Source of the DNA: Riemerella columbipharyngis
GTDB taxonomy: Bacteria; Bacteroidota; Bacteroidia; Flavobacteriales; Weeksellaceae
Length of the DNA stretch: 64,000 bases
Direction: 5' to 3'
Assembly (NCBI RefSeq): GCF_900101995.1
Contig: NZ_FNAS01000002.1
Coordinates: 62,001 to 126,000, forward strand
Shown here: in pieces, positions 43,939 through 54,972 of the stretch
Layout of the letters: each line of letters starts with the position of its first letter
How positions within the stretch are numbered: position 1 is the first letter of the stretch
The notes under the pieces: model-generated
Told to the model about the DNA's origin: nothing
Database searches by the model: none
The model's input: the letters and a program-made list of their open reading frames with translations, nothing else
Translations under genes and position numbers: made by a program

Positions 43939-45735
43939 TTATTTTCTGTTTTTTCTTTGCTGTTCCTGAAGGCGTTGTTGCTCTTGTGCTTTTTCCATCA
44001 TTTCACGCATCCTTTTTTGAAACTTACCTTCTTTTTTCGGTTTTGTTTTATTAGCCTGAATCTGAGCGTGAATTTTCTTTTCATCTAATATCCAATTTTT
44101 AATAACCAAAATAATGATAATATTGATGGTATTGGACACAAAATAATACCAAGACAACCCCGATGCTTCTGAATTTAAGAAGAATAAAAATGTAATCGGG
44201 AAAATATACATCAGAGGTTTCATATTAGGCATTCCCTGCTGTGTAGGCTGCTGCATATTCCCTGCTGTCATTACGGTATAAATGAGCATTACAGCAGTAC
44301 AAGCCAATGCAAATATACTCAAGTGGTCTCCTAAAATCGGAATACTGTACGGGAATTTTATCACATCATCATAAGCCGTCAAATCATTTGCAAACCAAAA
44401 ACTCTTACCTCTAAGATCAAGCATATTCGGAAAGAATCGGAACAATGCGTAGAAGATAGGAATCTGTATCAATCCAGGTAAACACCCTGCCAACTGATTG
44501 ACTCCGGCTTTTCTATAAACAGCCATTGTTTCCTGCTGTCTTTTCATAGCGTCGGCATCTTTATACTTTTCGTTTACCTCTTCTATTTCGGGACGGATTA
44601 CCTTCATCATCGCGCTCAGCTTATGCTGCTTGTACATAATCGGTGATAAGATAATCTTTACCACAATGGTCATCAGGAATATAACCCAGCCTGCCGCTAT
44701 TCCCCAAGAAGAAAGTAGATTGTACATATTGATAAAGAATATGCGGTTCACCCAACCGATGATAGACCAGCCTAATGGCAATATTTTATCAAATTCTTTA
44801 TCGTAACTTTTGAGTAAATCAATATTTAACGGCATAAAGTACCAAGTAAAATCTTGATTGAACTCATCTCCGGATATTTTCACGCGACCGCCATAGCTGA
44901 ATTTCTTTATTTCTTTTCCTGTTTCTACAAGGTCTTGTTTACCGGTGGAATGTGTAAAGCCTGTTTTAGATTCTATTATAGAAGTAAAGAATTGTTGTTT
45001 TACGGCTAACCAATTGAGCGTTACTTTATCTTCTTCCATCTCACCTCGCGAGTCGTAGTCTGTATTTCCATAGTTGTCAAATGCATAGACAAACTCCGAA
45101 TGGTTCTGCTCTTGGCGACGACCCTTCTCTGCCGCGAGGACATCATAATTCCACACAAAATCAGCATCCGAACCATCGGATATTGCTGCAAGTCCGTTCG
45201 TTCTCACCTTGAAATCTACGCGATAGTCATCCATTATGGTATAGACATATTGGATGGTTGCCCCATCTACGGAAGCTGTCATCGTTACGGTGTTACCATT
45301 CACCTGAGGGGTAAAAAGCAAATTTCGTGTATCGATTACCTTTCCGTTTTTTTCCTTAAAACGAAAACCATAAGACGAACTTTTATCATTCATTAGATAG
45401 AGAGGCTGGTCATCTTTATCTGTTTTAGAATTATAGGCTTTGTAGTTATTCATCATCACCGATGAAAGCTGCCCACCCAGTCCGTTTATGGCTAATGTTA
45501 AATCTTTGTTTTTAAGACTTACCGTTTGTATTTCTCCTTCTGGTACTGCCGGTACATTGTTTTGCAAAGTGTTGTCCTGAACGGTCTTTGCGTCTGTCTT
45601 TTGTTCTGTTTTCTGTTGGTTTTTGTAATTTTCGGCTTGTCTGTTTTGAAAATAAAACAAAGCACCGAAAAGCACCAAAGTCAATACAGCAAAGTTTATC
45701 AGTTGGTTTTTGTCTAATCCATTATTCTGTTGCAT
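43939..45735 (-). CDS. yidC: Membrane protein insertase YidC
   Basis: The 598-residue protein has an N-terminal membrane anchor, a large periplasmic beta domain (about 60-350) and a conserved C-terminal insertase domain with the SPIMYKQHKLSAMMKVIRPEIEE region and GCLPGLIQIPIFYALFRFF. A positively charged tail (KRMREMMEKAQEQQRLQEQQRKNRK) may bind ribosomes. It inserts proteins into the inner membrane with or without SecYEG. It lies after pyrG in the same direction. Confidence 0.95.
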   Translation of the reverse strand: MQQNNGLDKNQLINFAVLTLVLFGALFYFQNRQAENYKNQQKTEQKTDAKTVQDNTLQNNVPAVPEGEIQTVSLKNKDLTLAINGLGGQLSSVMMNNYKAYNSKTDKDDQPLYLMNDKSSSYGFRFKEKNGKVIDTRNLLFTPQVNGNTVTMTASVDGATIQYVYTIMDDYRVDFKVRTNGLAAISDGSDADFVWNYDVLAAEKGRRQEQNHSEFVYAFDNYGNTDYDSRGEMEEDKVTLNWLAVKQQFFTSIIESKTGFTHSTGKQDLVETGKEIKKFSYGGRVKISGDEFNQDFTWYFMPLNIDLLKSYDKEFDKILPLGWSIIGWVNRIFFINMYNLLSSWGIAAGWVIFLMTIVVKIILSPIMYKQHKLSAMMKVIRPEIEEVNEKYKDADAMKRQQETMAVYRKAGVNQLAGCLPGLIQIPIFYALFRFFPNMLDLRGKSFWFANDLTAYDDVIKFPYSIPILGDHLSIFALACTAVMLIYTVMTAGNMQQPTQQGMPNMKPLMYIFPITFLFFLNSEASGLSWYYFVSNTINIIIILVIKNWILDEKKIHAQIQANKTKPKKEGKFQKRMREMMEKAQEQQRLQEQQRKNRK

Positions 45736-45845
45736 TCTTCAATTTTTTTTAATGATTAAATCAGAGATAATGCCTCCAATTTCAGACTGCGAATTTAAGT
45801 TTTTTTCACGAATTGAACATTATCCCCTATTATAAAAAGAATAAC

Positions 45846-45872
45846 CCCGAACAAAAATCCGGGATTAAACAT
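45846..45872 (-). terminator. Weak terminator after pyrG
   Basis: AACCCCG pairs with CGGGATT with one mismatch over an AACAAAAATC loop, in the short gap before yidC on the minus strand. The stem is short, so read-through into yidC is plausible. Confidence 0.4.
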
Positions 45873-45873
45873 A

Positions 45874-47487
<1,614 letters not shown>

Positions 47488-47503
47488 TTAGATTAGGTTT
47501 GTG

Positions 47504-47511
47504 CAAATTTA
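47504..47511 (-). promoter_or_regulatory. -7 box for pyrG
   Basis: Minus-strand TAAATTTG, 17 bases before the pyrG ATG. No clear -33 element; no pyrimidine attenuator was seen. Confidence 0.5.
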
Positions 47512-47607
47512 GCAGAAATATTATAAAGGTACAAAAGATGGAAAAATTTATTTGGCATATCCCTTTATATTACAAATGAATAGATTTAATCTTTTTTTTA
47601 ACAAAAC

Positions 47608-47636
47608 AAACCCTCTAAACTATGTAAAGAGGGTTT
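47608..47636 (-). terminator. Terminator after tpiA
   Basis: AAACCCTCT (47608-47616) pairs perfectly with AGAGGGTTT (47628-47636); on the minus strand TTTGTTTTG follows. Confidence 0.85.
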
Positions 47637-47662
47637 ATGTTCTAAGAAAATATTTCCGTTTT

Positions 47663-48421
47663 TTAAGAAAACGCTTCTATAATTTTTGTAAAATCCTCTA
47701 CATTGAGTGCCGCACCGCCAATCAAACCTCCATCTACATCAGGCTGAGAGAAAATTTCTTTAGCGTTATTAGGTTTTACAGAGCCCCCATAGAGAATGGA
47801 TATTTCATCAGCAACTTCTTTACCATATTTATCGGCAATCAGGTTTCGGATAAAAGCGTGAACCTCCTGAGCTTGTTCTGCCGTAGCGGTTTCTCCCGTG
47901 CCTATTGCCCATACAGGTTCGTAGGCAATAACTACTTTTTTAATGTCTTCTGCAGACAAATCAAATAGAGCCGTTTCGGTTTGTTTTTTTATAACATCAA
48001 GGTATTCTCCTGCTTTTCTTTCTTCCAGCTTTTCACCATTACAATAGATAGGCGTAAGTCCTTTTTCCAGAAGTTTTTTTACTTTTACCGCTGCAGACTC
48101 ATCGGTTTCATTGTGATACTGTCTGCGCTCCGAGTGGGCTACAATACTGCCGTTTGCCTTTAAGGACAACAGCATATCCACAGATATTTCCCCTGTGTAA
48201 GCTCCGGCATCGTGGGTAGAGAGGTCCTGAGCATAGACTTCTACCTCTCCATTGTCAAAAATATTTTTCCCCATAGCAAGGTATAGCGAAGGCGGGGCTA
48301 TCATTACTTTGCAATTAGGCTTATTAGATTTAGAATAAGCCAACAGCTCCTCCATTAATTTCTTTGCTTCGAGGTAGGTTTTATTCATTTTCCAGTTACC
48401 CGCAACTATTTTACTTCTCAT
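47663..48421 (-). CDS. tpiA: Triosephosphate isomerase
   Basis: The 252-residue enzyme interconverts DHAP and G3P. NWKMN (lysine), AHSERRQ (histidine) and AYEPVWAIGTG (glutamate) are all intact, as are the flexible loop and the IIGGAALN phosphate site. It lies 16 bases downstream of the TerB-like gene. Confidence 0.97.
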   Translation of the reverse strand: MRSKIVAGNWKMNKTYLEAKKLMEELLAYSKSNKPNCKVMIAPPSLYLAMGKNIFDNGEVEVYAQDLSTHDAGAYTGEISVDMLLSLKANGSIVAHSERRQYHNETDESAAVKVKKLLEKGLTPIYCNGEKLEERKAGEYLDVIKKQTETALFDLSAEDIKKVVIAYEPVWAIGTGETATAEQAQEVHAFIRNLIADKYGKEVADEISILYGGSVKPNNAKEIFSQPDVDGGLIGGAALNVEDFTKIIEAFS

Positions 48422-48437
48422 TTTTATTTTTTTAGGG

Positions 48438-48788
48438 TTAATCTAATTTCCAAATGGTTTTCATTAATTTATAAAACTGATGCTCACGCTCTGTCACTTC
48501 ATTATCAGCTTTAATCAATCTTTTGGCAAAATCCGCAAATTTTATACGCTCTTCTTCCGTAGAATCGTCGTAAAAACAGTGGGCGTGAAACTCAAAGTGG
48601 TCTTTCCATTCCTCAGGCTGAAGGCTGGAAATAACCTCCAATTCATTATCCAAATTCATTTTGAATGGAAATTCTTCTTGTAAATATTCTTTCACCAAAA
48701 GCCCTTCTTCGGGGCAAAATTCGTAATCGACAGCCGAAAGAATCATTAGTAAATGATATCCCGCTATAGATTTGTTAGATTTCTTCAT
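48438..48788 (-). CDS. TerB-like alpha-helical protein
   Basis: The 116-residue protein is almost all helix. YHLLMILSAVDYEFCPEEGLLVKEYL and FAKRLIKADNEVTEREHQFYKLMK resemble the TerB/DUF family fold, which is a helical adapter in tellurite and stress systems. No catalytic motif is present. It precedes tpiA in the same direction, probably one transcript; a link to the TerC gene 21 kb away is not implied. Confidence 0.65.
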   Translation of the reverse strand: MKKSNKSIAGYHLLMILSAVDYEFCPEEGLLVKEYLQEEFPFKMNLDNELEVISSLQPEEWKDHFEFHAHCFYDDSTEEERIKFADFAKRLIKADNEVTEREHQFYKLMKTIWKLD

Positions 48789-48864
48789 ATCAGTTTTATA
48801 TTAAATCTTTTTTCTACTTTCAAATCTAAGAAGAATTTTCGAATTTAGAGGTATTATAAAACTT

Positions 48865-50394
48865 TTATTCCCACTCTATAGTTGCCGGCGGTTTACTGGA
48901 AATATCGTAGGCAACGCGGTTGATACCTTTTACTTCGTTGATAATTCTATTGGAAACATTCTCCAAAAACTCGTAAGGCAGCTTACTCCATGTCGCTGTC
49001 ATAAAGTCTATAGTATTGGCAGAACGCACCACAGCCGTGTATTCATAGGTTCTTTCATCTCCCATTACACCTACTGATTTTACCGGCAATAGTACAACGA
49101 AAGCCTGTGAAACTTTGTGGTACAAATCATTTTTGTACAGCTCTTCTATGAAAATATCGTCAGCATCTTGCAGTATCCTTACTTTTTCGGCATCTACTTC
49201 ACCCAAAACGCGGATACCTAAGCCCGGACCAGGAAAAGGATGACGATAGACCAAATGATGAGGAATACCCAATTCTTCTCCTACTTTTCTCACTTCATCT
49301 TTGAACAATTCTCTCAAAGGCTCCAATAGTTCAAAATCCATATCCTCCGGAAGTCCTCCTACATTGTGGTGGGATTTGATAACCGCCGATGGTCCTTTAA
49401 CAGACTGAGACTCTATCACATCTGGATATATAGTTCCTTGAGCTAAGAATTTAGCGCCTTCTATTTTAGAAGATTCTTCATCAAAAACTTCAATGAATTC
49501 ATTGCCAATGATTTTCCGTTTTCTTTCAGGATCCGACACACCTTTGAGCTTGGACAAGAAGTGCTCCGAAGCATCTATAAGTTTTATATTAAGGTTAAAA
49601 TATTCACCATAATTTTCCATTACTTTTTGGGCTTCATTTTTCCTTAGAAGTCCCGTATCTACGAAGATACAAGTCAATTGGTTGCCTATTGCTTTATGAA
49701 TAAGCACCGCAGCCACAGAAGAGTCCACACCTCCGGATAATCCTAATATTACTTTTTGAGTGCCTACTTTTTCTTTGATTTCGGCTACTGTCCTGTCTAT
49801 ATAGTTGGTAAGTTTCCAGTTTTTCTCTGCTTTACAGATATTAAAAACAAAATTCTCCAACATCTTTGTGCCATACTCGGAATGTGAAACTTCGGGGTGA
49901 AATTGCACACAATAGATATTTTTTGTTTCATTAGAAATAGAAGAAATCACATCAGTTTCAGCATTGATGACAAAACCTTCCGGAATATTCTCCACTTCAT
50001 CAAAGTGGCTCATCCACACTACGGAGTTCTCTGGAATATCAGTAAATAATTTTGATTTTTCTCTAATTCTCAAACTAGATTTTCCATATTCTCCCTTGAT
50101 TCCTTTTTTCACTTTTCCACCTAACAAATGTGTGGTAAGCTGCATTCCGTAGCAAATTCCCAATATGGGGATTCCTGCTTCGAAAAGAGATTTTTTCACC
50201 AAGTGAGCATCTTCTGCATTTACTGAGCTCGGTCCGCCGGATAAGATAATCCCTGCCGGCTTTTTGGCTAATATTTCCTCTAAAGGGGTATTGAATGGAA
50301 TAATTTCCGAATAAACTTCCATCTCTCGGATTCTTCTTCCGATGAGCTGATTGTACTGAGAACCAAAATCTAAGATGATTATTCCGTTGGTCAT
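48865..50394 (-). CDS. guaA: GMP synthase (glutamine-hydrolysing)
   Basis: The 509-residue enzyme has a glutaminase domain (nucleophile cysteine in LGICYGMQ, HPEVSHSEYG), an ATP-pyrophosphatase domain with the P-loop LGLSGGVDSSVAAVL, and the dimerisation domain ending SKPPATIEWE. It converts XMP to GMP. It is downstream of purD across a terminator. Confidence 0.97.
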   Translation of the reverse strand: MTNGIIILDFGSQYNQLIGRRIREMEVYSEIIPFNTPLEEILAKKPAGIILSGGPSSVNAEDAHLVKKSLFEAGIPILGICYGMQLTTHLLGGKVKKGIKGEYGKSSLRIREKSKLFTDIPENSVVWMSHFDEVENIPEGFVINAETDVISSISNETKNIYCVQFHPEVSHSEYGTKMLENFVFNICKAEKNWKLTNYIDRTVAEIKEKVGTQKVILGLSGGVDSSVAAVLIHKAIGNQLTCIFVDTGLLRKNEAQKVMENYGEYFNLNIKLIDASEHFLSKLKGVSDPERKRKIIGNEFIEVFDEESSKIEGAKFLAQGTIYPDVIESQSVKGPSAVIKSHHNVGGLPEDMDFELLEPLRELFKDEVRKVGEELGIPHHLVYRHPFPGPGLGIRVLGEVDAEKVRILQDADDIFIEELYKNDLYHKVSQAFVVLLPVKSVGVMGDERTYEYTAVVRSANTIDFMTATWSKLPYEFLENVSNRIINEVKGINRVAYDISSKPPATIEWE

Positions 50395-50425
50395 AAATAA
50401 ATATTTTTAACAGTTATAAAAGAAA

Positions 50426-50454
50426 AAGGTTTAGAAAAAAGCATTCTAAACCTT
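50426..50454 (-). terminator. Terminator between purD and guaA
   Basis: AAGGTTTAGAA (50426-50436) pairs perfectly with TTCTAAACCTT (50444-50454). It means purD and guaA are separate transcripts, at least in part. Confidence 0.8.
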
Positions 50455-50473
50455 GTTGAAATATCATATAAAA

Positions 50474-51715
50474 TTAGTGAAAGTCTGCAATATCTTCGCG
50501 ATAAAAGCAATAGTCAAACCTTACCGGCAGAGCATCTGCATAGACTTTATCTCTTGCCTCTTTATAAGTAGAGGCAGTTGCTACGAGATTAAGTACTCTA
50601 CCACCTGTGGTAATGACTCTATCGCCTTGATTTCTTGCACCTGCAAATAATACTTGGCTATGTTTCACTTTGTCCAAACCTTTTATTTCAAAGCCTGTTT
50701 CTATATTCCTTGGATATCCACCGGAACACATCACGAGGCAAACCGCTTTCTCATCTTTGAATTTAAGCTCGATATCTTTCTCATGAAGACAATCATCTAT
50801 CAAATCATAAAGATTGTTTTCAAGAAGCGGCATAATTACCTGTGTTTCAGGATCACCCAATCTCATATTGTACTCAAGACAATAGCAACCGTCTTGGGTA
50901 ACCATTAGACCAAAAAATATAACGCCGTGAAACTGTATATTTTCTTCTTGAAGTCCTTTCATCGTAGGTTCAAGGATATTTTTTTGAAAATCAGCCATAT
51001 GAACCATTGTAAATTCGGGGCTTGGGGCTACGCTTCCCATTCCTCCAGTATTTGGACCTTTATCCTTGTTTCCTGCTTTTTTATAATCTTTTACGGGAAT
51101 GCAGGGAAAAAGTTTCTTACCATTAGAAAAAGCAATAATAGACGCTTCAAAGCCTTTGAGATAGTCTTCTATCACTACACGGATGCCCGCGTCTCCAAAT
51201 ATTCTTCTAATCATAAAGTCGTCTAATGTGGCCTGTGCTTCTTCTAAGTCTTCACAGATGACCACACCCTTTCCTCCTGCCAGTCCAGAAGCTTTGATAA
51301 CGGTAGGATAGCTTGTCGTTTTGATATATTCGCAAGCTTCTTTGTAAGAGTCAAAAATTTTGGCTTTAGCTGTTTTTACATTATGCGTCTGCATAAATTT
51401 TTTAGAGAATGCCTTGCTGCCTTCTAGAGAAGCCGCTTTTTTATTAGGACCAAAAACCCTGATTCCATTTTTTTCAAACTCATCTACAATACCGTCCACT
51501 AAAGGTGCCTCAGGACCTACGATTGCTAAATCGATTCTCTCCTTGAGGGCAAAATCTCTCATCGCAACGATATCTTCTTCGTTAAAGTTTTTGCCTAAAT
51601 GGTCTGTGGTAGCATTTCCTTTAGCAAAATACAAACCTGTAATTCTCTTATCGTCTTTAAGTTTCATTGCAAGAGCGGATTCACGACCGCCGTGCCCTAC
51701 GATTAGTATTCTCAT
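50474..51715 (-). CDS. purD: Phosphoribosylamine--glycine ligase PurD
   Basis: The 413-residue ATP-grasp ligase makes GAR, the second step of purine synthesis. VGHGGRESALAMKL at the start, VIKASGLAGGKGVVI (ATP grasp) and the NMRLGDPETQVIMPLLE metal site are intact. The N-terminal domain follows the family order. It follows purH by 55 bases. Confidence 0.97.
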   Translation of the reverse strand: MRILIVGHGGRESALAMKLKDDKRITGLYFAKGNATTDHLGKNFNEEDIVAMRDFALKERIDLAIVGPEAPLVDGIVDEFEKNGIRVFGPNKKAASLEGSKAFSKKFMQTHNVKTAKAKIFDSYKEACEYIKTTSYPTVIKASGLAGGKGVVICEDLEEAQATLDDFMIRRIFGDAGIRVVIEDYLKGFEASIIAFSNGKKLFPCIPVKDYKKAGNKDKGPNTGGMGSVAPSPEFTMVHMADFQKNILEPTMKGLQEENIQFHGVIFFGLMVTQDGCYCLEYNMRLGDPETQVIMPLLENNLYDLIDDCLHEKDIELKFKDEKAVCLVMCSGGYPRNIETGFEIKGLDKVKHSQVLFAGARNQGDRVITTGGRVLNLVATASTYKEARDKVYADALPVRFDYCFYREDIADFH

Positions 51716-51734
51716 TCTAAGATTTTTTATTTTA

Positions 51735-51742
51735 CAAATTTA
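51735..51742 (-). promoter_or_regulatory. -7 box for purD
   Basis: Minus-strand TAAATTTG, 20 bases before the purD ATG, in the short gap after purH. It may let purD be expressed independently of purH. Confidence 0.45.
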
Positions 51743-51769
51743 CAAATTAAGAATTGATAAAAAGAATTT

Positions 51770-53281
51770 CTAATGAAAAAAATGTCTCATTCCGCTAAAA
51801 ACCATTGGTATCTTATGCTCGTTTGCTGCCTGTACGCTGTCTTCATCTCTCATGCTTCCACCAGGCTGGATGATGGCTTTAATTCCCTCTTTGGCACAAG
51901 TGTCTACTACATCTCTGAATGGGAAAAATGCATCTGATGCTAATACCAATTCACCACCGAATTTTTCTTTGGCGCGTTCTATTGCCTGCTGTGTAGCCCA
52001 GATACGATTAACTTGTCCTCCGCCTATGCCTAAGGCTTGTTGTCCGTTACTTACGACAATGGCATTGGATTTCACATATTTCACTACACGCTGTGAAAAC
52101 AATAAGGCGTTCATCTGAGCTTCGGTTGGCTGGACTTCCGTTACTACTTTTATGTTGTTAGAAAACTGATTATCTGCATTCTGCACGAGCATTCCACCGT
52201 CTATCTTTACCCAAACTTGTTTATCGGATACCGCGTTTTTAATTTTAATGATTCTCAAATTTTTCTTTTTGGATAATACTTCTAATGCCTCCGGACTAAA
52301 ATCAGGTGCCATTACGATTTCCAAGAATGTTTTATTGAGTTCCTCCGCAGTGGATTTGTCCATTTTGTAATTCATTGCAACGATACCTCCGAAAATAGAT
52401 ACAGGATCGCACTCAAAAGTTTTTTGATAAGTCTCCAGAGGGGTGTTTCCTATCGCTACGCCGCAAGGTGTGGAATGTTTAACAGCACAGCAAGCCATTT
52501 CCTCCTTAAATTCATTTACCACTTTCCAACAAAGATCCATATCCCTTAAATTATTGAAGGATAATTCTTTGCCACCCAATTGCTCAAAATCCTTCATCGC
52601 ACCGTTTTCTGTATTAGAAACATAATATGCTGCCGACTGGTGCGGGTTTTCTCCATATCTGAGGTCAGAGACTTTTCTGTAAGATGAGTTGAGATACTTT
52701 GGATATTCCTCGTCCAAAAGCATTTGGGAAATAGCAGCATCATAAGCCGAAGTCAGGTTAAATACTTTTCCGGCGAAGCGTTTTCGGGTTTCGGAAGTGG
52801 TATTTCCTTGTTCCGAAATTTCCTGCATTACTTTTTCGTAATCTTCTACATCTGTGACTACGGTAACGGAAGCAAAATTTTTGGCAGCCGAACGAAGCAT
52901 AGAAGGCCCACCGATATCTATAAATTCAATTTTTTCTTCTAAAGGAATGTCTTTACCCACATTCTCAAAAAAAGGATAAAGATTAACCACCACCATATCA
53001 ATAAGTTCTATATTATGGTTTTTTACGGTGCTCATATGTTCATCATTATCTCTAAGAGCCAGAAGACCACCGTGTACTTTCGGGTGTAATGTCTTCACTC
53101 TTCCGTCCAGCATTTCGGGAAATTCGGTCACTTCATCAATGGGAATAGGTGACAGCCCCGCGTCTTTGAGGTGCTTGAAAGTTCCTCCGGTAGAGATGAG
53201 CTGGTAGTTTTGTTGGGCTAAAAATGTTGCAAATTCTGTAAGTCTCGTTTTGTCGGAAACTGAAATAAGTGCTCTTTTCAT
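51770..53281 (-). CDS. purH: Bifunctional AICAR formyltransferase / IMP cyclohydrolase PurH
   Basis: The 503-residue protein from MKRALISVSDKTRLTEFA makes the last two steps to IMP. ISTGGTFKHL, FPEMLDGRVKTLHPKVHGGLLA, GGPSMLRSAAKN and the formyltransferase CAVKHSTPCGVA (lysine-histidine) are intact. The usual family start is chosen; the frame continues upstream without a stop for 78 codons through a DUF1810-like remnant. Confidence 0.95.
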   Translation of the reverse strand: MKRALISVSDKTRLTEFATFLAQQNYQLISTGGTFKHLKDAGLSPIPIDEVTEFPEMLDGRVKTLHPKVHGGLLALRDNDEHMSTVKNHNIELIDMVVVNLYPFFENVGKDIPLEEKIEFIDIGGPSMLRSAAKNFASVTVVTDVEDYEKVMQEISEQGNTTSETRKRFAGKVFNLTSAYDAAISQMLLDEEYPKYLNSSYRKVSDLRYGENPHQSAAYYVSNTENGAMKDFEQLGGKELSFNNLRDMDLCWKVVNEFKEEMACCAVKHSTPCGVAIGNTPLETYQKTFECDPVSIFGGIVAMNYKMDKSTAEELNKTFLEIVMAPDFSPEALEVLSKKKNLRIIKIKNAVSDKQVWVKIDGGMLVQNADNQFSNNIKVVTEVQPTEAQMNALLFSQRVVKYVKSNAIVVSNGQQALGIGGGQVNRIWATQQAIERAKEKFGGELVLASDAFFPFRDVVDTCAKEGIKAIIQPGGSMRDEDSVQAANEHKIPMVFSGMRHFFH

Positions 53282-53296
53282 TTTACAATTATTATA

Positions 53297-53497
53297 TTTG
53301 AGTATATTTAATGTTTTTTCATCTTTTTCTCCATCAAAAAATTCATCCAAAACTTGCCCAAATAAATTGTTTTGTCCCAAATCAGCTATTGAAAAAAGCG
53401 TCATCGAAGACTTTAGTTTCATAAAATCAGGGTAGCCAAAAATTTCATCAGTATTATTATGGTTAAGGCTAAGTAATGCATTGGAAATTTCTTTCAA
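53297..53497 (-). pseudogene. C-terminal remnant of a DUF1810 protein, in frame with purH
   Basis: Reading into purH, LKEISNALLSLNHNNTDEIF, GYPDFMKLKSSMTLFSIADL and FFDGEKDEKTLNIL match the last 65 or so residues of DUF1810 proteins. The N-terminal half is absent, cut off at the gcvT terminator. Four codons (KYNNCK region) join it to purH with no stop. It could make a longer fused PurH only if a start existed upstream; the first possible one, a GTG at 53515, lies in the terminator stem, so translation is doubtful. Confidence 0.7.
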
Positions 53498-53506
53498 TGG
53501 TAAAAT

Positions 53507-53538
53507 AAAAAACACCCGATTGGATTTCGAGTGCTTTT
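53507..53538 (-). terminator. Terminator after gcvT
   Basis: AAAACACCCGA (left) pairs with TCGAGTGCTTTT (53527-53538) with one bulge and one G-U pair; the minus strand continues with TTTTTATTTTA. Confidence 0.65.
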
Positions 53539-53549
53539 AAGGTTTTATT

Positions 53550-54629
53550 TTATACAAAAGGAAGTTTAACTACTTTGGCAGGGATATTTTTATTCCGAAT
53601 TTGGATAAATATCTCGGAGCCTACTTTGAAGTGAGGTTTGTTCACATAAGCCAATCCTACACCTATTTTTTTCATTGGCGACATCGTCCCTGAAGTTACT
53701 TTGCCAATCGCATTGCCTTCTGCATCTACTACGAGATAGTCGTGTCTTGGAACTGCTTTTTCTTGCATTTCAAAACCTACTAATTTTCTCGTGATGCCCT
53801 CCTCTTTTTGCTTAGCGAGAAAATCTCTATCTACAAAGTCTACATAAAGTTTTGTAATCCAGCCCAATCCTGCCTCTAAAGGCGAAGTGGTGTCATCAAT
53901 ATCATTTCCGTAAAGACAAAACCCTTTCTCCAATCTAAGGGTATCTCTAGCAGCCAACCCGCAAGGGATAAGCCCCAAATCTTTTCCGGCATTGCTTATA
54001 GCGTCCCAAAGCTGTTCTGCATATTCGTTTTTGAAATAAAGCTCAAAACCACCGCTGCCCGTATATCCCGTATTCGAGATAATAACCTCTTGTACGCCAT
54101 CTACAGTTCCTACGCGGAAGTGATAATATGGGATTTCGGAGAGATTTACATCTGTGAGTTTCTGTAAAATTTCAGTGGCTTTCGGACCTTGTAATGCAAT
54201 GAGCGAAGTATCGTCAGAAACATTAGTCATCTCTGCACCGAACTTTTCATTGTACTTCTGGAAGTGAGCCCAGTCTTTATCTATATTAGAAGCATTTACA
54301 ACTACAAAGTATTTGTTTTCATTCATTCTGTAAACAATCAAATCATCTACGATACCACCTTTTCCGTTCGGCAAGCAAGAATATTGGGCTTTTCCGTCTT
54401 CCAGAGTATCTACATCATTAGAAGTAATATACTGCAAGAGTTTTTTAGCATTTTCTCCTTCAATGAAGAATTGCCCCATATGAGATACATCAAAAATCCC
54501 TGCTTTTTCCCTTACGGCGAAGTGTTCTTCTGTAACGCCAGAATATTGCACCGGCATTTCAAAACCGGCGAAAGGAACTATTTTAGCGCCTAAGGAAACA
54601 TGTTTGTTGTATAATGCTGTTCTATTCAT
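53550..54629 (-). CDS. gcvT: Glycine cleavage T protein (aminomethyltransferase)
   Basis: The 359-residue THF-dependent enzyme takes the aminomethyl group from H protein. [46 protein letters not shown] and the C-terminal [19 protein letters not shown] are diagnostic. It is monocistronic here; gcvH and gcvP are elsewhere. No glycine riboswitch was recognised in the upstream gap. Confidence 0.95.
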   Translation of the reverse strand: MNRTALYNKHVSLGAKIVPFAGFEMPVQYSGVTEEHFAVREKAGIFDVSHMGQFFIEGENAKKLLQYITSNDVDTLEDGKAQYSCLPNGKGGIVDDLIVYRMNENKYFVVVNASNIDKDWAHFQKYNEKFGAEMTNVSDDTSLIALQGPKATEILQKLTDVNLSEIPYYHFRVGTVDGVQEVIISNTGYTGSGGFELYFKNEYAEQLWDAISNAGKDLGLIPCGLAARDTLRLEKGFCLYGNDIDDTTSPLEAGLGWITKLYVDFVDRDFLAKQKEEGITRKLVGFEMQEKAVPRHDYLVVDAEGNAIGKVTSGTMSPMKKIGVGLAYVNKPHFKVGSEIFIQIRNKNIPAKVVKLPFV

Positions 54630-54651
54630 TATTTTGATTTTTTAATTCTCA

Positions 54652-54683
54652 CAAAATTAAATTAAAAAAAAACTTAAACCAAA
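54652..54683 (-). promoter_or_regulatory. Promoter of gcvT
   Basis: On the minus strand TTTG (54680-54683), 20-base spacer and TAATTTTG (54652-54659), a full consensus; the -7 box is 22 bases before the ATG. Confidence 0.65.
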
Positions 54684-54972
54684 CTTTCTATAATTTATTT
54701 ATCCATTTAATGTGAGTTAGCTTTAAAGAGCTTAAATAAAAAACAGTCTATATGTCTCTCCAAATACTTAATCCTTAAAAATATAGTCTATCTTTATTAT
54801 AAAAATATAGAGATAAAAAAATATCAAATTATACTGTTTTGTCAAATTAAATATTTTTTTATCCATATTTATGTTATCATTTTTTCTTAAATTAGCAGTC
54901 CGAAAAGTGGAAGTTTAGTATACTCTGTTTTTCTTAGTATTTAATTGTTTAATTTATAAATTTATAAAAATT
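54684..54972. other. AT-rich gap between divergent gcvT and mdh
   Basis: About 290 bases, no gene and no recognisable riboswitch. The mdh side has no perfect -7 box; TAAATTAG near 54890 is the nearest. Confidence 0.5.

Noticed and set aside
51770-53515. PurH as a 581-residue protein starting at GTG 53515
   Set aside because: The added 78 residues match DUF1810, not PurH, and the GTG lies in the stem of the gcvT terminator. MKRALISVSDKTR is the normal family start.
54630-54972. Glycine riboswitch before gcvT
   Set aside because: No paired aptamer-like G/C-rich sequence is present; the leader from the mapped -7 box is only about 20 bases.
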